Assembly: GCA_034432375.1 (NCBI GenBank)
Contig: DAOUCA010000136.1
Location: 70,268 to 134,267, forward strand
DNA from: JAHBVH01 sp034432375
GTDB lineage: Bacteria > Chloroflexota > Anaerolineae > Caldilineales > Caldilineaceae
Reading direction: 5' to 3'
DNA: 64,000 nt
The notes beneath the pieces were generated by a model. It saw only the letters and a program-made list of their open reading frames with translations. It had not been told where the DNA came from and did not search any database. Shown here piece after piece: positions 17,174 to 25,362 of this stretch; position 1 is the stretch's first letter; each line of letters begins with the position of its first letter. The position numbers were made by a program, and so were the translations under genes.

Positions 17174-18925
17174 TCACGCCAACACCGCTTCCATCCCCGT
17201 GCGCAGCAAGCCGTAGAAGCGCGAATCCGGCGTGGCGGCGAGGACGATGCGGTCACCGTGCTCGACGACTTGGCCCTCTTCGAGGATCAGGATCTCGTCG
17301 GCCCGTTGGACGGTGCCCAGCCGGTGCGCGATCAGGATGGCGGTGCGATTTTGCAAGAGTTTATCGATGGCGCGCTCCAACAACTGTTCCGTCGCTGGGT
17401 CGAGCCGGGACGACGCCTCGTCGAGAATCACCAGCCCTGGGTCGAGCAGAAAGATGCGCGCAAAGGCGAGCAACTGCGCCTGCCCCGCCGAAAGGCCACT
17501 GCCCCCGGCGGCCAACTCACTCTCCAATCCATGCGGCAGCGTGTTAAGCCACTGTGTCAGCCCCAGTTCCTGCACCACTGCTGCAATGGCGTCGTCGTCA
17601 ATGTGTGGGTTGAAAAAGGTCAGGTTGTCGCGCACGCTGGCCTGAAAGAGTTGCACATCCTGCGTCACAATCGCGACCCGCCGGCGGTAATGATCCAGCG
17701 GCACCGCGGTTGGCTCCACGCCGCCAATGCGCAGCGTCCCGCTTGTCGGGTCATAGAGGCGCAGCAGCAGGCGCGCCAAGGTACTTTTGCCACTGCCGGT
17801 GCGTCCCAACAACCCCAGCACTTTGCCCGGTTGCAGGTGCAGATTGATCGCCTGCAAGACCCGTTCATCAGGTTCGTCGGCGTAACTAAAGCCAACTGCG
17901 TCCAGGTCAACCGCCAGCGGGCCGTCCGGGAGCGTCCGTTGACCGCCATCAGCCAACCGAGACTTAGTCGCCAGCAACGCTTCGATGCGCTTGATGCCCG
18001 CCTCGGCCTGTTGCAATTCGGTCAGTTGTTGGCGCAATTGGGCAATCGGGTCGCGCAGCAGTTCGGTGTAGTGATAGATCAGATAGACGGTGCCCAATGT
18101 AATGATGCCACGCTGCCAGAGCGACGCGCCCATGCCAAAGGCGACCATCGTGCCGACGGCAAAGACGCCGGCGTTGGTCATCCACATCGAATAGCCGGCC
18201 AGGTTGGCCTTGAGGCGGATCGGCAGCCATTTGCGCAACACGCCATGAAAGCGGCGCAACACGTAGCCGGCCGCGCCATTGGCGCGCAGATCCTCGGTCG
18301 CCGAAAGATGCTCGCCGAGAAAGCCATAGAATTCGGCGTTGACCGCCCGCTCTTTTTCCCAGAAGGGGGTGGCAAAGGCGCGGATGCGCACCAGGATCGC
18401 CAACCCGACCAGCGCAAAGAGCGTCAACGCCAAGCCCACCCGCCAATCCTCGCGATAGAGCAGCACGAGCACGCCGATCATCATCAACAGGCTGCCGAGA
18501 ATGTTCACCGTGAAGCGCGAGAAGAAGTTGGCCAGTTTGTTGACATCGCCGTCAATGCGTTCGATCAACTCGCCAGGAGTATGCTGCTTGTGAAACGAGA
18601 GATCCAGGTGTAATACATGGGCGACCAGGTCGAGACGCAGCGCATTGGTCGCGGTCCACGCCACCTGTTCGCTGAAGTAGGTCGCGCCGACGGCGAGCCC
18701 TTGCCCGGCGATGGCCACCACAAAGAAGAGGCCGGCCGCGGTCAGCAGCGCATTGAATTCGCCGCCACCGAGCGCGGTGTCGATGAAGTAGCGCATGATC
18801 TGCGGGTTGATCAGCCGCAGCGTGATACTGGCCAGCAGGAGCAGCGTCATCCAGAGGACGCGGCGACCTTGGGGCCGTAGATAGTTTGCCAGCAGGCGAT
18901 AGTACGCACGTAAGGGGAGTTTCAT
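17174..18925 (-). CDS. ABC exporter half-transporter, canonical ATP site
   Basis: A 583-residue type IV exporter subunit: six membrane helices, then an ATPase domain with Walker A LGRTGSGKSTLARLLL, signature SGLSAGQ, Walker B LVILDEASSRLD with the catalytic glutamate, and H-loop LIAHRLGT. GGAG sits six bases before the ATG. It lies upstream of the degenerate partner on the same strand, giving a TM287/288- or BmrCD-like heterodimer. Export of a drug, lipid or peptide is likely; the substrate is unknown. A methyltransferase gene ends the unit. Confidence 0.92.
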   Translation of the reverse strand: MKLPLRAYYRLLANYLRPQGRRVLWMTLLLLASITLRLINPQIMRYFIDTALGGGEFNALLTAAGLFFVVAIAGQGLAVGATYFSEQVAWTATNALRLDLVAHVLHLDLSFHKQHTPGELIERIDGDVNKLANFFSRFTVNILGSLLMMIGVLVLLYREDWRVGLALTLFALVGLAILVRIRAFATPFWEKERAVNAEFYGFLGEHLSATEDLRANGAAGYVLRRFHGVLRKWLPIRLKANLAGYSMWMTNAGVFAVGTMVAFGMGASLWQRGIITLGTVYLIYHYTELLRDPIAQLRQQLTELQQAEAGIKRIEALLATKSRLADGGQRTLPDGPLAVDLDAVGFSYADEPDERVLQAINLHLQPGKVLGLLGRTGSGKSTLARLLLRLYDPTSGTLRIGGVEPTAVPLDHYRRRVAIVTQDVQLFQASVRDNLTFFNPHIDDDAIAAVVQELGLTQWLNTLPHGLESELAAGGSGLSAGQAQLLAFARIFLLDPGLVILDEASSRLDPATEQLLERAIDKLLQNRTAILIAHRLGTVQRADEILILEEGQVVEHGDRIVLAATPDSRFYGLLRTGMEAVLA

Positions 18926-19025
18926 GAGTTGCTCCAGAATTTCAACTAGGTAGTAAGATTACTTGCCACCGATGAACACAGATAAACACAGATGGTTTAG
19001 CCGCAAATCGTGGCCTGGAAAACAA

Positions 19026-19058
19026 AAACGGCCACGGATTCAGGATCCGTGGCCGTTT
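19026..19058 (-). terminator. Intrinsic terminator, second of a tandem pair
   Basis: A 14-bp stem AAACGGCCACGGAT/ATCCGTGGCCGTTT with a 5-nt loop is followed on the minus strand by TTTTTGTTTT. The stem core is the same ACGGCCACGG used by the terminator at 19123-19159. Confidence 0.75.
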
Positions 19059-19122
19059 CTCATCGAGGCCGGCTACGCATGGGCGCAGTGGGCGTGATGA
19101 AAGGGTTACCGTTTTTTGAAAT

Positions 19123-19159
19123 AAAAAACGGCCACGGGCAGAAGTGCGCCGTGGCCGTT
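19123..19159 (-). terminator. Intrinsic terminator of the 30-codon gene
   Basis: On the minus strand, AACGGCCACGG, an 11-nt loop and CCGTGGCCGTT lead into TTTTTT, about 23 bases after the small ORF's stop. An alternative hairpin, CCGTTTTTT-GAAAT-AAAAAACGG (19109-19131), overlaps the T-run and could compete with it. Confidence 0.8.
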
Positions 19160-19181
19160 GATGGGTCAACTCAGTTGAGCA

Positions 19182-19274
19182 TCAAAGTTCGTGGGCGCGC
19201 TTCCATAGGGTCTTACCGATTGGGGTACCGCTATTTCGTTGCATCTTCTTGGTAATCTCTTTTGTCATAACCAT
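19182..19274 (-). CDS. 30-residue small protein, unknown function
   Basis: ATG 19274 is preceded by a perfect AGGAGG nine bases upstream. The 30-codon ORF encodes a basic peptide that begins MVMTKEITKKMQRN and ends GKTLWKRAHEL. A promoter candidate lies about 150 bp upstream (19429-19458), a hairpin sits in the leader, and an intrinsic terminator follows the stop, so this is a complete short transcription unit. It was not recognised as a family. It could be a small regulatory or stress protein, or a leader peptide; no downstream gene is read before the terminators. Confidence 0.6.
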   Translation of the reverse strand: MVMTKEITKKMQRNSGTPIGKTLWKRAHEL

Positions 19275-19333
19275 TGATAAACGCCTCCTGCAAAGTTAGC
19301 TACTCATCGTTGTGTTTGTCTGCTTACGTTCTG

Positions 19334-19378
19334 TCCAAAAATTCGGTTGTAGCCTAGCAGGAACAGAGAATTTTTGGA
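19334..19378 (-). other. Covarying hairpin element, copy 2, in the small-gene leader
   Basis: An 11-bp stem TCCAAAAATTC/GAATTTTTGGA encloses a 23-nt loop TCTGTTCC...GGCTACAACC. It lies in the ~150-nt leader of the 30-codon gene. The loop sequence matches copy 1 at 10998-11043 and three stem positions have changed in both arms. The remaining DNA up to 19598 holds the promoter candidate and nothing else recognised. Confidence 0.6.
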
Positions 19379-19428
19379 TATGTTATTAGAATAGAGCCAA
19401 CTTTGCGCGAACTTTTGATAACGAGGGG

Positions 19429-19458
19429 AGTCTAGCATACAACAAAACCATCTGTCAA
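19429..19458 (-). promoter_or_regulatory. Promoter candidate for the 30-codon gene
   Basis: On the minus strand TTGACA (19458-19453), an 18-bp spacer ending TGC, and TAGACT (19434-19429) give a consensus -35 with an extended -10. Transcription would start near 19420 and include the hairpin leader. Confidence 0.6.
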
Positions 19459-19598
19459 ATTGCGTAGGTGATTGTGTAAGCAATGTTCCGTTATTCTACC
19501 AACCTGGGTAGCATCAGGTAAATTTTGCTCGGCTTGAATGGATGTTTTGTGGCAGGTTTGTTGGGGTGAGACGGATTGATCCGCAACCGAGGCAGGAG

Positions 19599-20246
19599 CT
19601 AAGCGATCAAGAGTTGGACCGGTGCATGGAGTATCAGGGTGTAGCCGGTGTTGGCAACATTATCAATTTGCAGCGGGCCATGGGGACCCGCATGGAGTTT
19701 GGTACGCAAGCGGCTGATCAGCGTGCGCAGCGAACCGCTATCCGCCGGATTGCTCCAGCCCCACACCTTCTCGATGAGTTGGTCTGTCGTGAGCAACTGA
19801 CCGGCATGGGTATACAAAAGATAAAAGATCTGAAATTCGCGGGCGGTGAGCGAGACTGCGCTCGCATGATCGAGGTTGACGGTGCGCGTTAAAGGGTCGA
19901 TCTGAAAATCGCCGATCTGCATCTTCGGCAAATGGGTCAACGGCAGGGCGCGTCCCCTTTGGACTAGATTCTGGGCATAGGCTAGTAATACCCGATTGCT
20001 ATAAGGGCGCATGACTACCTGGTCCACCCCCATTCTCAAAAGGGCAACATGCTGATCTTCATCCACGTGATCCACGATGAGGATGAATGGTGCGGCGGTG
20101 ACTGCGCGTACTTGTTCCACAACCGCCGACAACGCACTCTCTTTGAGCGCGGCGATCATTAGATCGGCCGGCTGTGTGGGCCACTGCGCCAAAAGCTCTG
20201 TCAATCGACCTTCACGTTGGATCCGCATCCCTGCTCGTTGGAACAT
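19599..20246 (-). CDS. OmpR-type regulator with pseudo-receiver, N-terminus uncertain
   Basis: The C-terminal half is a Trans_reg_C winged helix: VSLTAREFQIFYLLYTHAGQ, then SLRTLISRLRTKL and NTGYTL. The N-terminal half aligns with PhoB-like receivers, but the phospho-acceptor Asp is Ala (ADLMIAA) and the conserved Lys is Arg (VVMRPYS), so phosphorylation is unlikely. From ATG 20246 the first strand is absent. The missing start, Asp-Asp-Asp-Glu, is encoded in frame upstream (20265-20276), but there the frame runs into a TATG tandem repeat and meets a TAG at 20313-20315 without a start codon. The current start is therefore provisional. Confidence 0.75.
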   Translation of the reverse strand: MFQRAGMRIQREGRLTELLAQWPTQPADLMIAALKESALSAVVEQVRAVTAAPFILIVDHVDEDQHVALLRMGVDQVVMRPYSNRVLLAYAQNLVQRGRALPLTHLPKMQIGDFQIDPLTRTVNLDHASAVSLTAREFQIFYLLYTHAGQLLTTDQLIEKVWGWSNPADSGSLRTLISRLRTKLHAGPHGPLQIDNVANTGYTLILHAPVQLLIA

Positions 20247-20277
20247 GGCGATGAGAATGGCGCGCTCATCATCATCG

Positions 20278-20305
20278 TATGTATGTATGTATGTATGTAT
20301 GTATG
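20278..20305. repeat. Tetranucleotide repeat (TATG)7 at the regulator's 5' end
   Basis: Seven perfect TATG units (CATA on the coding strand) directly precede the codons for DDDE of the response-regulator frame. Length changes of four bases would switch the reading frame entering the regulator. The rest of 20306-20745 shows nothing convincing; a 153-codon minus-strand frame there reads like non-coding sequence. Confidence 0.9.
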
Positions 20306-20745
20306 GTAGGACCTATATAGGGTGGGTGAGACAATTGAAGCCTGAAATAGCGTGGATTGCAGCGATGTTGTGTAGCAAGCCGCCGGAACACCAACGGTAA
20401 GTATATTAGGAAACAGAGGCAGTATAGCAAAATATATTTATTCCCCCAATTTTGAAACCCCTTGTTTACTGGGTTCTGGGACGTGTCTATTACCTTTTTG
20501 CGAAGCTCGATTGGATCGATTTTGGGTGTTACAAAACTGAAGCGCGAATGAGGATCGCTTTGTAACAGCGGTGTGTCATGATTAGTGTGACTCGGGTTTT
20601 GAAACCCACTGGGATCTTCTTCTGCGTGCATTGCTGCCGCTGAATTGAGAAGCTTTCTTGTGTGAAAATCATGTTTCTCACTCAGAGCGCAGTCCAAAGT
20701 GAAATCGGTCATGGAATTTGATATCAGCAACAATCGGAGGGGATT

Positions 20746-21700
20746 ATGCGAATACTGCGCAGTACTTTGATAGTAATTGTTATTATTGCAATGACGTCGT
20801 CAAGTTCTGTTTGGGGACAGAGCGGTACATCGGCATACAACACAGAATTCACAACTGCGATCACCTATCAAAATACAGGAACTTCAACAGCCAATATTCA
20901 GTTTAAGTTTTTTAACCAATCAGGCACCTCAATCAATCCATGGTCAACAACTTTGGCGGCTGGTGCTGGCACCTCTCTTACGGTAGATGGACTCTTAACT
21001 CTTTTTACCGGTGGAACGGTGGTGACAGCGGATCAAGATCTTATCTCTACGATTGTATGTCAAGGTCAAGTACTCAAATAACCAGGAAGAGACGAAGACG
21101 ATCACTGCAGGAGGAAAACAAAGCTTTAACGGCTGTGCCGTGAACTCAGCAAATTTTAGCGGAGCAGCAACAATTACTAGTACTGGTGGTGATATCATTG
21201 CTGTCGGCAAGGTCTTCAAAGAAGCTACAAATTCTAACGGCACCCCACCGCCGTATAGTACAGCCTTTATGGGTGAAGGGTTCGGTGCACCAAAGTTGGC
21301 CTTGCCTTACGTTCGGTGGACAAGCGACACGAATTATTCAGCTGGTGTACGTCAACGGGTCTATATCGCTATTCAAAATGTTGGCGCATCGAGTGCTACA
21401 GGCATTACCGTAAAATATCTCAATAAAAGTGGGACGGTTGTGGGTACACACTCAATTGGGACACTTGCATCCAATGCAAAAGCCAATTCTACCCCTACTA
21501 ATGCTACGCTTGCATCCGGTGCGCCGGCTAATGCACTAATTGAATTTGGTACACCGGATGTCAATCCTGGCGGTGGTTTTGGCGGTGCAGCCTTAATCGA
21601 AGGAGTTGGCGAATTAGTCGCCATCGCTCGTGTTACCACTTGGGATGGCAGCGTAGGATCGGATGCCGCGGAGGATTATAACGGGATTCGACTGCCATAG
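20746..21700 (+). pseudogene. Exported beta-repeat protein gene with a frameshift
   Basis: GGAGG lies five bases before ATG 20746. Frame 1 encodes a signal peptide (RSTLIVIVIIAMTSSSSVWG) and a domain TAITYQNTGTSTANIQFKFF, ending at a TAA at 21079-21081. A second frame, open from 21053 to 21700, continues the same protein (YVKVKYSNNQEETKTITAGG) and holds a second, similar domain (IAIQNVGASSATGITVKYLN). A one-base shift near 21055 (..STI-g-YVKVK..) joins them into about 317 residues. It is either a real frameshift or an assembly error. Function unknown; a surface or matrix protein is plausible. Confidence 0.7.
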
Positions 21701-21783
21701 TTCTTTGCGAAGCAAGGGCGTATTCATTTGGAAAATCATATATCTACGAGAAGACAGATAGTGTAAAAGACAAGGAGCTACCC

Positions 21784-23541
21784 ATGAAAATTTTATTCAG
21801 TCGTACGTTGGGGGGAATTGTGTTACTCCTACTCTTGGCTTTTGTTTGGGTAAGTTGGCGCAACTATGGGGAGCAAGCAACAACCGATGCAACCATGCCC
21901 GTAGAGCAGATCGCCGTTGGTGTACCGGGGGCAGTAGCCGCACAACAAGAATCGCCGCTACCAACAGCGACGCCAACACCGATTCCGACATTGGCAGTTT
22001 GGGCCACGCCTGAATTGCCGCCGATTGCTTGGTCGGCACCGCCTGCTTGCGAGAACCATCCCCAATCCGTTGCCGAATGGCAAGAGAAGGTGCGCTCTGA
22101 GTCGATGACCCTCTCTTTCCAACGGCTGCAAAGACTGAGCCCCGCGTTGCAAAAATTGGGTTCCGCATCTGAATTGGCCGATCGCTTTTTGCAAGATCCC
22201 GGCACCGATGAAGCACAAGGGTTGACGCAGGATCTATTGGGGTTGTGGCTCAATGTCATCAATGGGCAAATCAATCGTGCCACCGAAATTGGGGTAGAGG
22301 GGTTGCCGGATGCCAAGACAGTCGGAATGTTGATCGATCGTGCGGAGCAGGATGGTCTTGAGCCAGAGATGCAGAAAACGGTACGTCTGGCAATCGATGA
22401 TGTGCTGACAGGCAAAGCAATTGTGAATCCGGTTTGCGCCAATCGCTTGATCATGCAATTGAATGGAGAGGATTTGCAGTCACAGCTTTGGTCCAAGCGT
22501 GGCGTAGCCAATAGCACCATTGAGGTAAAGAAACAGATTACAGCGGATGGCTGGGTGCCTGGTTTATTCCAAATTTCACCAGATTATCAGAAGCTAGCAA
22601 TTGAATCGTACTCCAATGAAGGGGGCGGACCCATATATTTGTTAGATTTGAAATCTCGTTCATTAATCAATCTAAACTCAGCACTAGATGCCGGTATGGC
22701 TAACAGCAGTAATGTATTACCCTTTAGGCAGCGCGACCTATGGCAAATTATCGGTTGGCATCCAGATAGCCATCACTTATTGTTGGGAATCCAAGGTCAA
22801 ACCAGTGTAATTTGGGTTGATACGAATGCTTTGACCTTTGAACAGATCGATCTTTATTCGGAATCACTGATTGTTGATGCTGATGATTCCTACATTGCTT
22901 TGTTGCCAAGTGGTGATGGGTTTGTTTATGCAGGCATCGCTAATGACGGGTTTTCCGAAGCAGGTCTAGTAAACCCAAAGATTCAGTTAGTAAGGGTTGA
23001 TTTCGCTTCTAAATCATCTCAGGTCCTCTTTCAAAGTGAACAGCAAAATGCAAGCATCCATTATCCTCGCATCTCACCAACTGGTGCGTCGATTGCATTC
23101 CTTGTTGAACAAGGGGTATCTGCCGCGACAATGTCCTATTCTCTTCAACTGCTTGACATAGCAACAGGAGCCGTTACGGTTCTTGTGAAGAGTGATTATC
23201 TGGGGCGTTCAGAGCCAGTTTGGTCCCCATCAGGGAATCAAATCGCGTTTACATGGTCTACCGAAAAGCTCCATGGCTATTATCCGCTTTTCCCAGAGCT
23301 TGAAGGTTGGATTGGGAATCTATGGGTTATCTCTGTGCAAGATCGACAACTCCAACAAGTCACCTTTCTCGAAGGTGCCGCCAAACGACCAGCCTGGTCA
23401 CTTGATGGCGCAACATTGATGTTTTTTACCCATAATGGTCAGTATGGCGCAACAAAACTTAATGGTGATCGAACTATCTGGTCTATCACAGAAAGTTCAG
23501 ATGCCCCCATCTATTATGGGTCACTGGTCGAACTACCATAA
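21784..23541 (+). CDS. Membrane-anchored TolB-like beta-propeller protein
   Basis: A 585-residue protein with an N-terminal membrane segment (GGIVLLLLLAFVWVSW) and a Pro/Thr-rich linker (PLPTATPTPIPT). A helical region follows, and then from about residue 260 PD40/TolB-like repeats such as HYPRISPTGASIAFL, SEPVWSPSGNQIAFTW and KRPAWSLDGATLMFF. These fold as a propeller outside the membrane. Role unknown; binding or scaffolding is likely. It follows the frameshifted exported gene on the same strand. Confidence 0.8.
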   Translation: MKILFSRTLGGIVLLLLLAFVWVSWRNYGEQATTDATMPVEQIAVGVPGAVAAQQESPLPTATPTPIPTLAVWATPELPPIAWSAPPACENHPQSVAEWQEKVRSESMTLSFQRLQRLSPALQKLGSASELADRFLQDPGTDEAQGLTQDLLGLWLNVINGQINRATEIGVEGLPDAKTVGMLIDRAEQDGLEPEMQKTVRLAIDDVLTGKAIVNPVCANRLIMQLNGEDLQSQLWSKRGVANSTIEVKKQITADGWVPGLFQISPDYQKLAIESYSNEGGGPIYLLDLKSRSLINLNSALDAGMANSSNVLPFRQRDLWQIIGWHPDSHHLLLGIQGQTSVIWVDTNALTFEQIDLYSESLIVDADDSYIALLPSGDGFVYAGIANDGFSEAGLVNPKIQLVRVDFASKSSQVLFQSEQQNASIHYPRISPTGASIAFLVEQGVSAATMSYSLQLLDIATGAVTVLVKSDYLGRSEPVWSPSGNQIAFTWSTEKLHGYYPLFPELEGWIGNLWVISVQDRQLQQVTFLEGAAKRPAWSLDGATLMFFTHNGQYGATKLNGDRTIWSITESSDAPIYYGSLVELP

Positions 23542-23722
23542 TCGTCCTATACGTTTACTTCTATTGAGAGCGTGAATGAATAGCTATTGCTCAGTGGTAG
23601 ATATGTAAGCATTCACGTTCTCAACAATCGCAGGCGGTAGTATATGGGTGAATTCCACAGTAAGTAGACGATTATTCTGTTTATCTTCGAGCTATAGCGA
23701 TTAACCATTGAGGGAGAAAAAG

Positions 23723-24607
23723 ATGATGAAACACTCTGTATCATTTTCTATCTATAAATACGTCGTTTCAACTATTATAATCCTGTCATGCTCGTTACTA
23801 TTAACTCTTTTTGTTAATGATGATTACGGCCCTACGGTTGCGTATGCACAGGCAACAGCTACACCCATCGCTCTGACACCGGTGATTCAATTTCCGGTTG
23901 TGCCAGATGCTCCAATTTCTGGCTATGTCGATCATAAAGACTCGGCTGCTAGCTTGATCCAGTACTATGATGGTAGAGCAAATCCCAATACGAATGCAGG
24001 CTTTGCATTTACTTGCTCAAGCCCTTCCATGAACGATTGGGTGGGTTGTACCGATAATGTAAATGGAGAAAGCAGTTGCCCCGATTCCAAAGAGCTATGG
24101 TATGATGCACACCCAGGTACGGATTTTGAATATTTCCCTGATTGGCATACCGGCAATACCTGCAACGTGAGTTTACATCCAAGTAACACCTACAATATTC
24201 CTATTTTTGCTGCGGTTGGTGGCTTTATTCTTGACATAAATGCTACCACTTTTAATGGTTATTTCTACAAAATTACCAGTGATGCCAATGGTAGTACTTC
24301 GAACACAGATGATGTTGAAACATGGTATCTGCATTTGCGCTCTAACACGGGAGTATTACCAATCGGTGGTGTATCGGCAGGTGATTTCATTGCGTACGGT
24401 GATCAAACGGGATATGCATCAACCCCACATCTACACCTACATGTAAAACGTAGAATCAATGGCTCAATGCAGGTTGTTGACCCATTCGGCTGGATCGGTT
24501 CAGGAAATGATCCATATCCCTACAAGAATCAATCTTTATGGTCGTACAGAAACTATACGCCATATACCATACAAACCTGTACCAGTGGATGTGATGTCAC
24601 GCAGTAA
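23723..24607 (+). CDS. Secreted M23 family metallopeptidase-like protein
   Basis: ATG 23723 lies six bases after GAGGGAG. A signal peptide (STIIILSCSLLLTLFV...AYAQ) is followed by a LytM-type domain. Zinc ligands are visible as HPGTD (HxxxD) and HLHLH near the end of the domain, with WYLHL between. M23 enzymes cleave peptidoglycan cross-bridges or act as cell-wall amidase activators. The 294-residue protein stands alone between other exported proteins. Activity looks possible since the key residues are present. Confidence 0.85.
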   Translation: MMKHSVSFSIYKYVVSTIIILSCSLLLTLFVNDDYGPTVAYAQATATPIALTPVIQFPVVPDAPISGYVDHKDSAASLIQYYDGRANPNTNAGFAFTCSSPSMNDWVGCTDNVNGESSCPDSKELWYDAHPGTDFEYFPDWHTGNTCNVSLHPSNTYNIPIFAAVGGFILDINATTFNGYFYKITSDANGSTSNTDDVETWYLHLRSNTGVLPIGGVSAGDFIAYGDQTGYASTPHLHLHVKRRINGSMQVVDPFGWIGSGNDPYPYKNQSLWSYRNYTPYTIQTCTSGCDVTQ

Positions 24608-24695
24608 TAGATGAGTGGTGGCTATAAAGGTTACCATTCCAGCAAAGCGACAGCCTGAGTAGCCACCAATGTCTCGGTATATTTGTGAGTATAAA

Positions 24696-25208
24696 ATGAA
24701 CCGCCCCAAACAATTCACCAACAACGCATTGCGGGTAGTCTCTCTGATTACATTCTGCTTTGGCTTACTGCTCGCCGCCTGTTCCGCCACGGGAACAAGC
24801 TCCGCTGGTGCCTCTGTCGTATCATCCGCCCAGCGACAAGTTTCGGATGGCAGCGAGCAAATGGTTAGCGCCAGCGGCGGAACCCCACCCTTGGGCGTTG
24901 TGGTTGACGAACAGCTAGTGGTTCTCGCCGTCGAACCGGGCAGTACGGCCGAGCAAGCCGGCGTGCAACTGGGTGATCGGCTGGTATCGCTTGGCGATCT
25001 GCCGATTGCCGACAATCGCGACAAAGTCAAGGAAATGATTTATGGCTTTGTTGCTGGGGATAAGCCGTTGGCGCTGAAAGTGAGCCGCGACAACAAGGAA
25101 ATGACCTTGGCGATCGACCCATCACTTGCCCGCCCCGTCATCCCGGTCGCCAGGGATGGTCCACCGCCAACCGCAACCCCAGTAATGCCACCGAATGATT
25201 ACTTTTAG
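24696..25208 (+). CDS. PDZ-domain lipoprotein
   Basis: Read from ATG 24696, since the signal peptide then ends in a good lipobox (LLLAAC, Cys about residue 29); an ATG at 24669 adds nine residues. After a Ser-rich linker there is one PDZ domain: VVLAVEPGSTAEQAGVQLGD and LVSLGDLPI. A Pro-rich tail (PPPTATPVMPP) follows. PDZ lipoproteins often present peptides to proteases, but no protease domain is present here. Confidence 0.85.
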   Translation: MNRPKQFTNNALRVVSLITFCFGLLLAACSATGTSSAGASVVSSAQRQVSDGSEQMVSASGGTPPLGVVVDEQLVVLAVEPGSTAEQAGVQLGDRLVSLGDLPIADNRDKVKEMIYGFVAGDKPLALKVSRDNKEMTLAIDPSLARPVIPVARDGPPPTATPVMPPNDYF

Positions 25209-25362
25209 AGCTTGTCCAGAAATAAAGTCTTGACAAGAATTCTTCGTGTCGGGTGCCCGTTTGGACATGTGTATCTTCGTGGATCGGTTTGTAAAAACTT
25301 CTGTGTTTTACTTCGCATTTTCCCGACTTTTTCAAATCGAAATTTTCGCGTATCATGCAGCG

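Noticed and set aside
17258..18613. 451-codon plus-strand frame opposite the ABC exporter
   Set aside because: Gln/Arg/His-rich antisense shadow of a clear ABC transporter gene.
20272..20733. 153-codon minus-strand frame upstream of the TATG repeat
   Set aside because: No ribosome site, no recognisable domain, unusual composition; probably chance read-through, relevant only to the repeat-switch idea.
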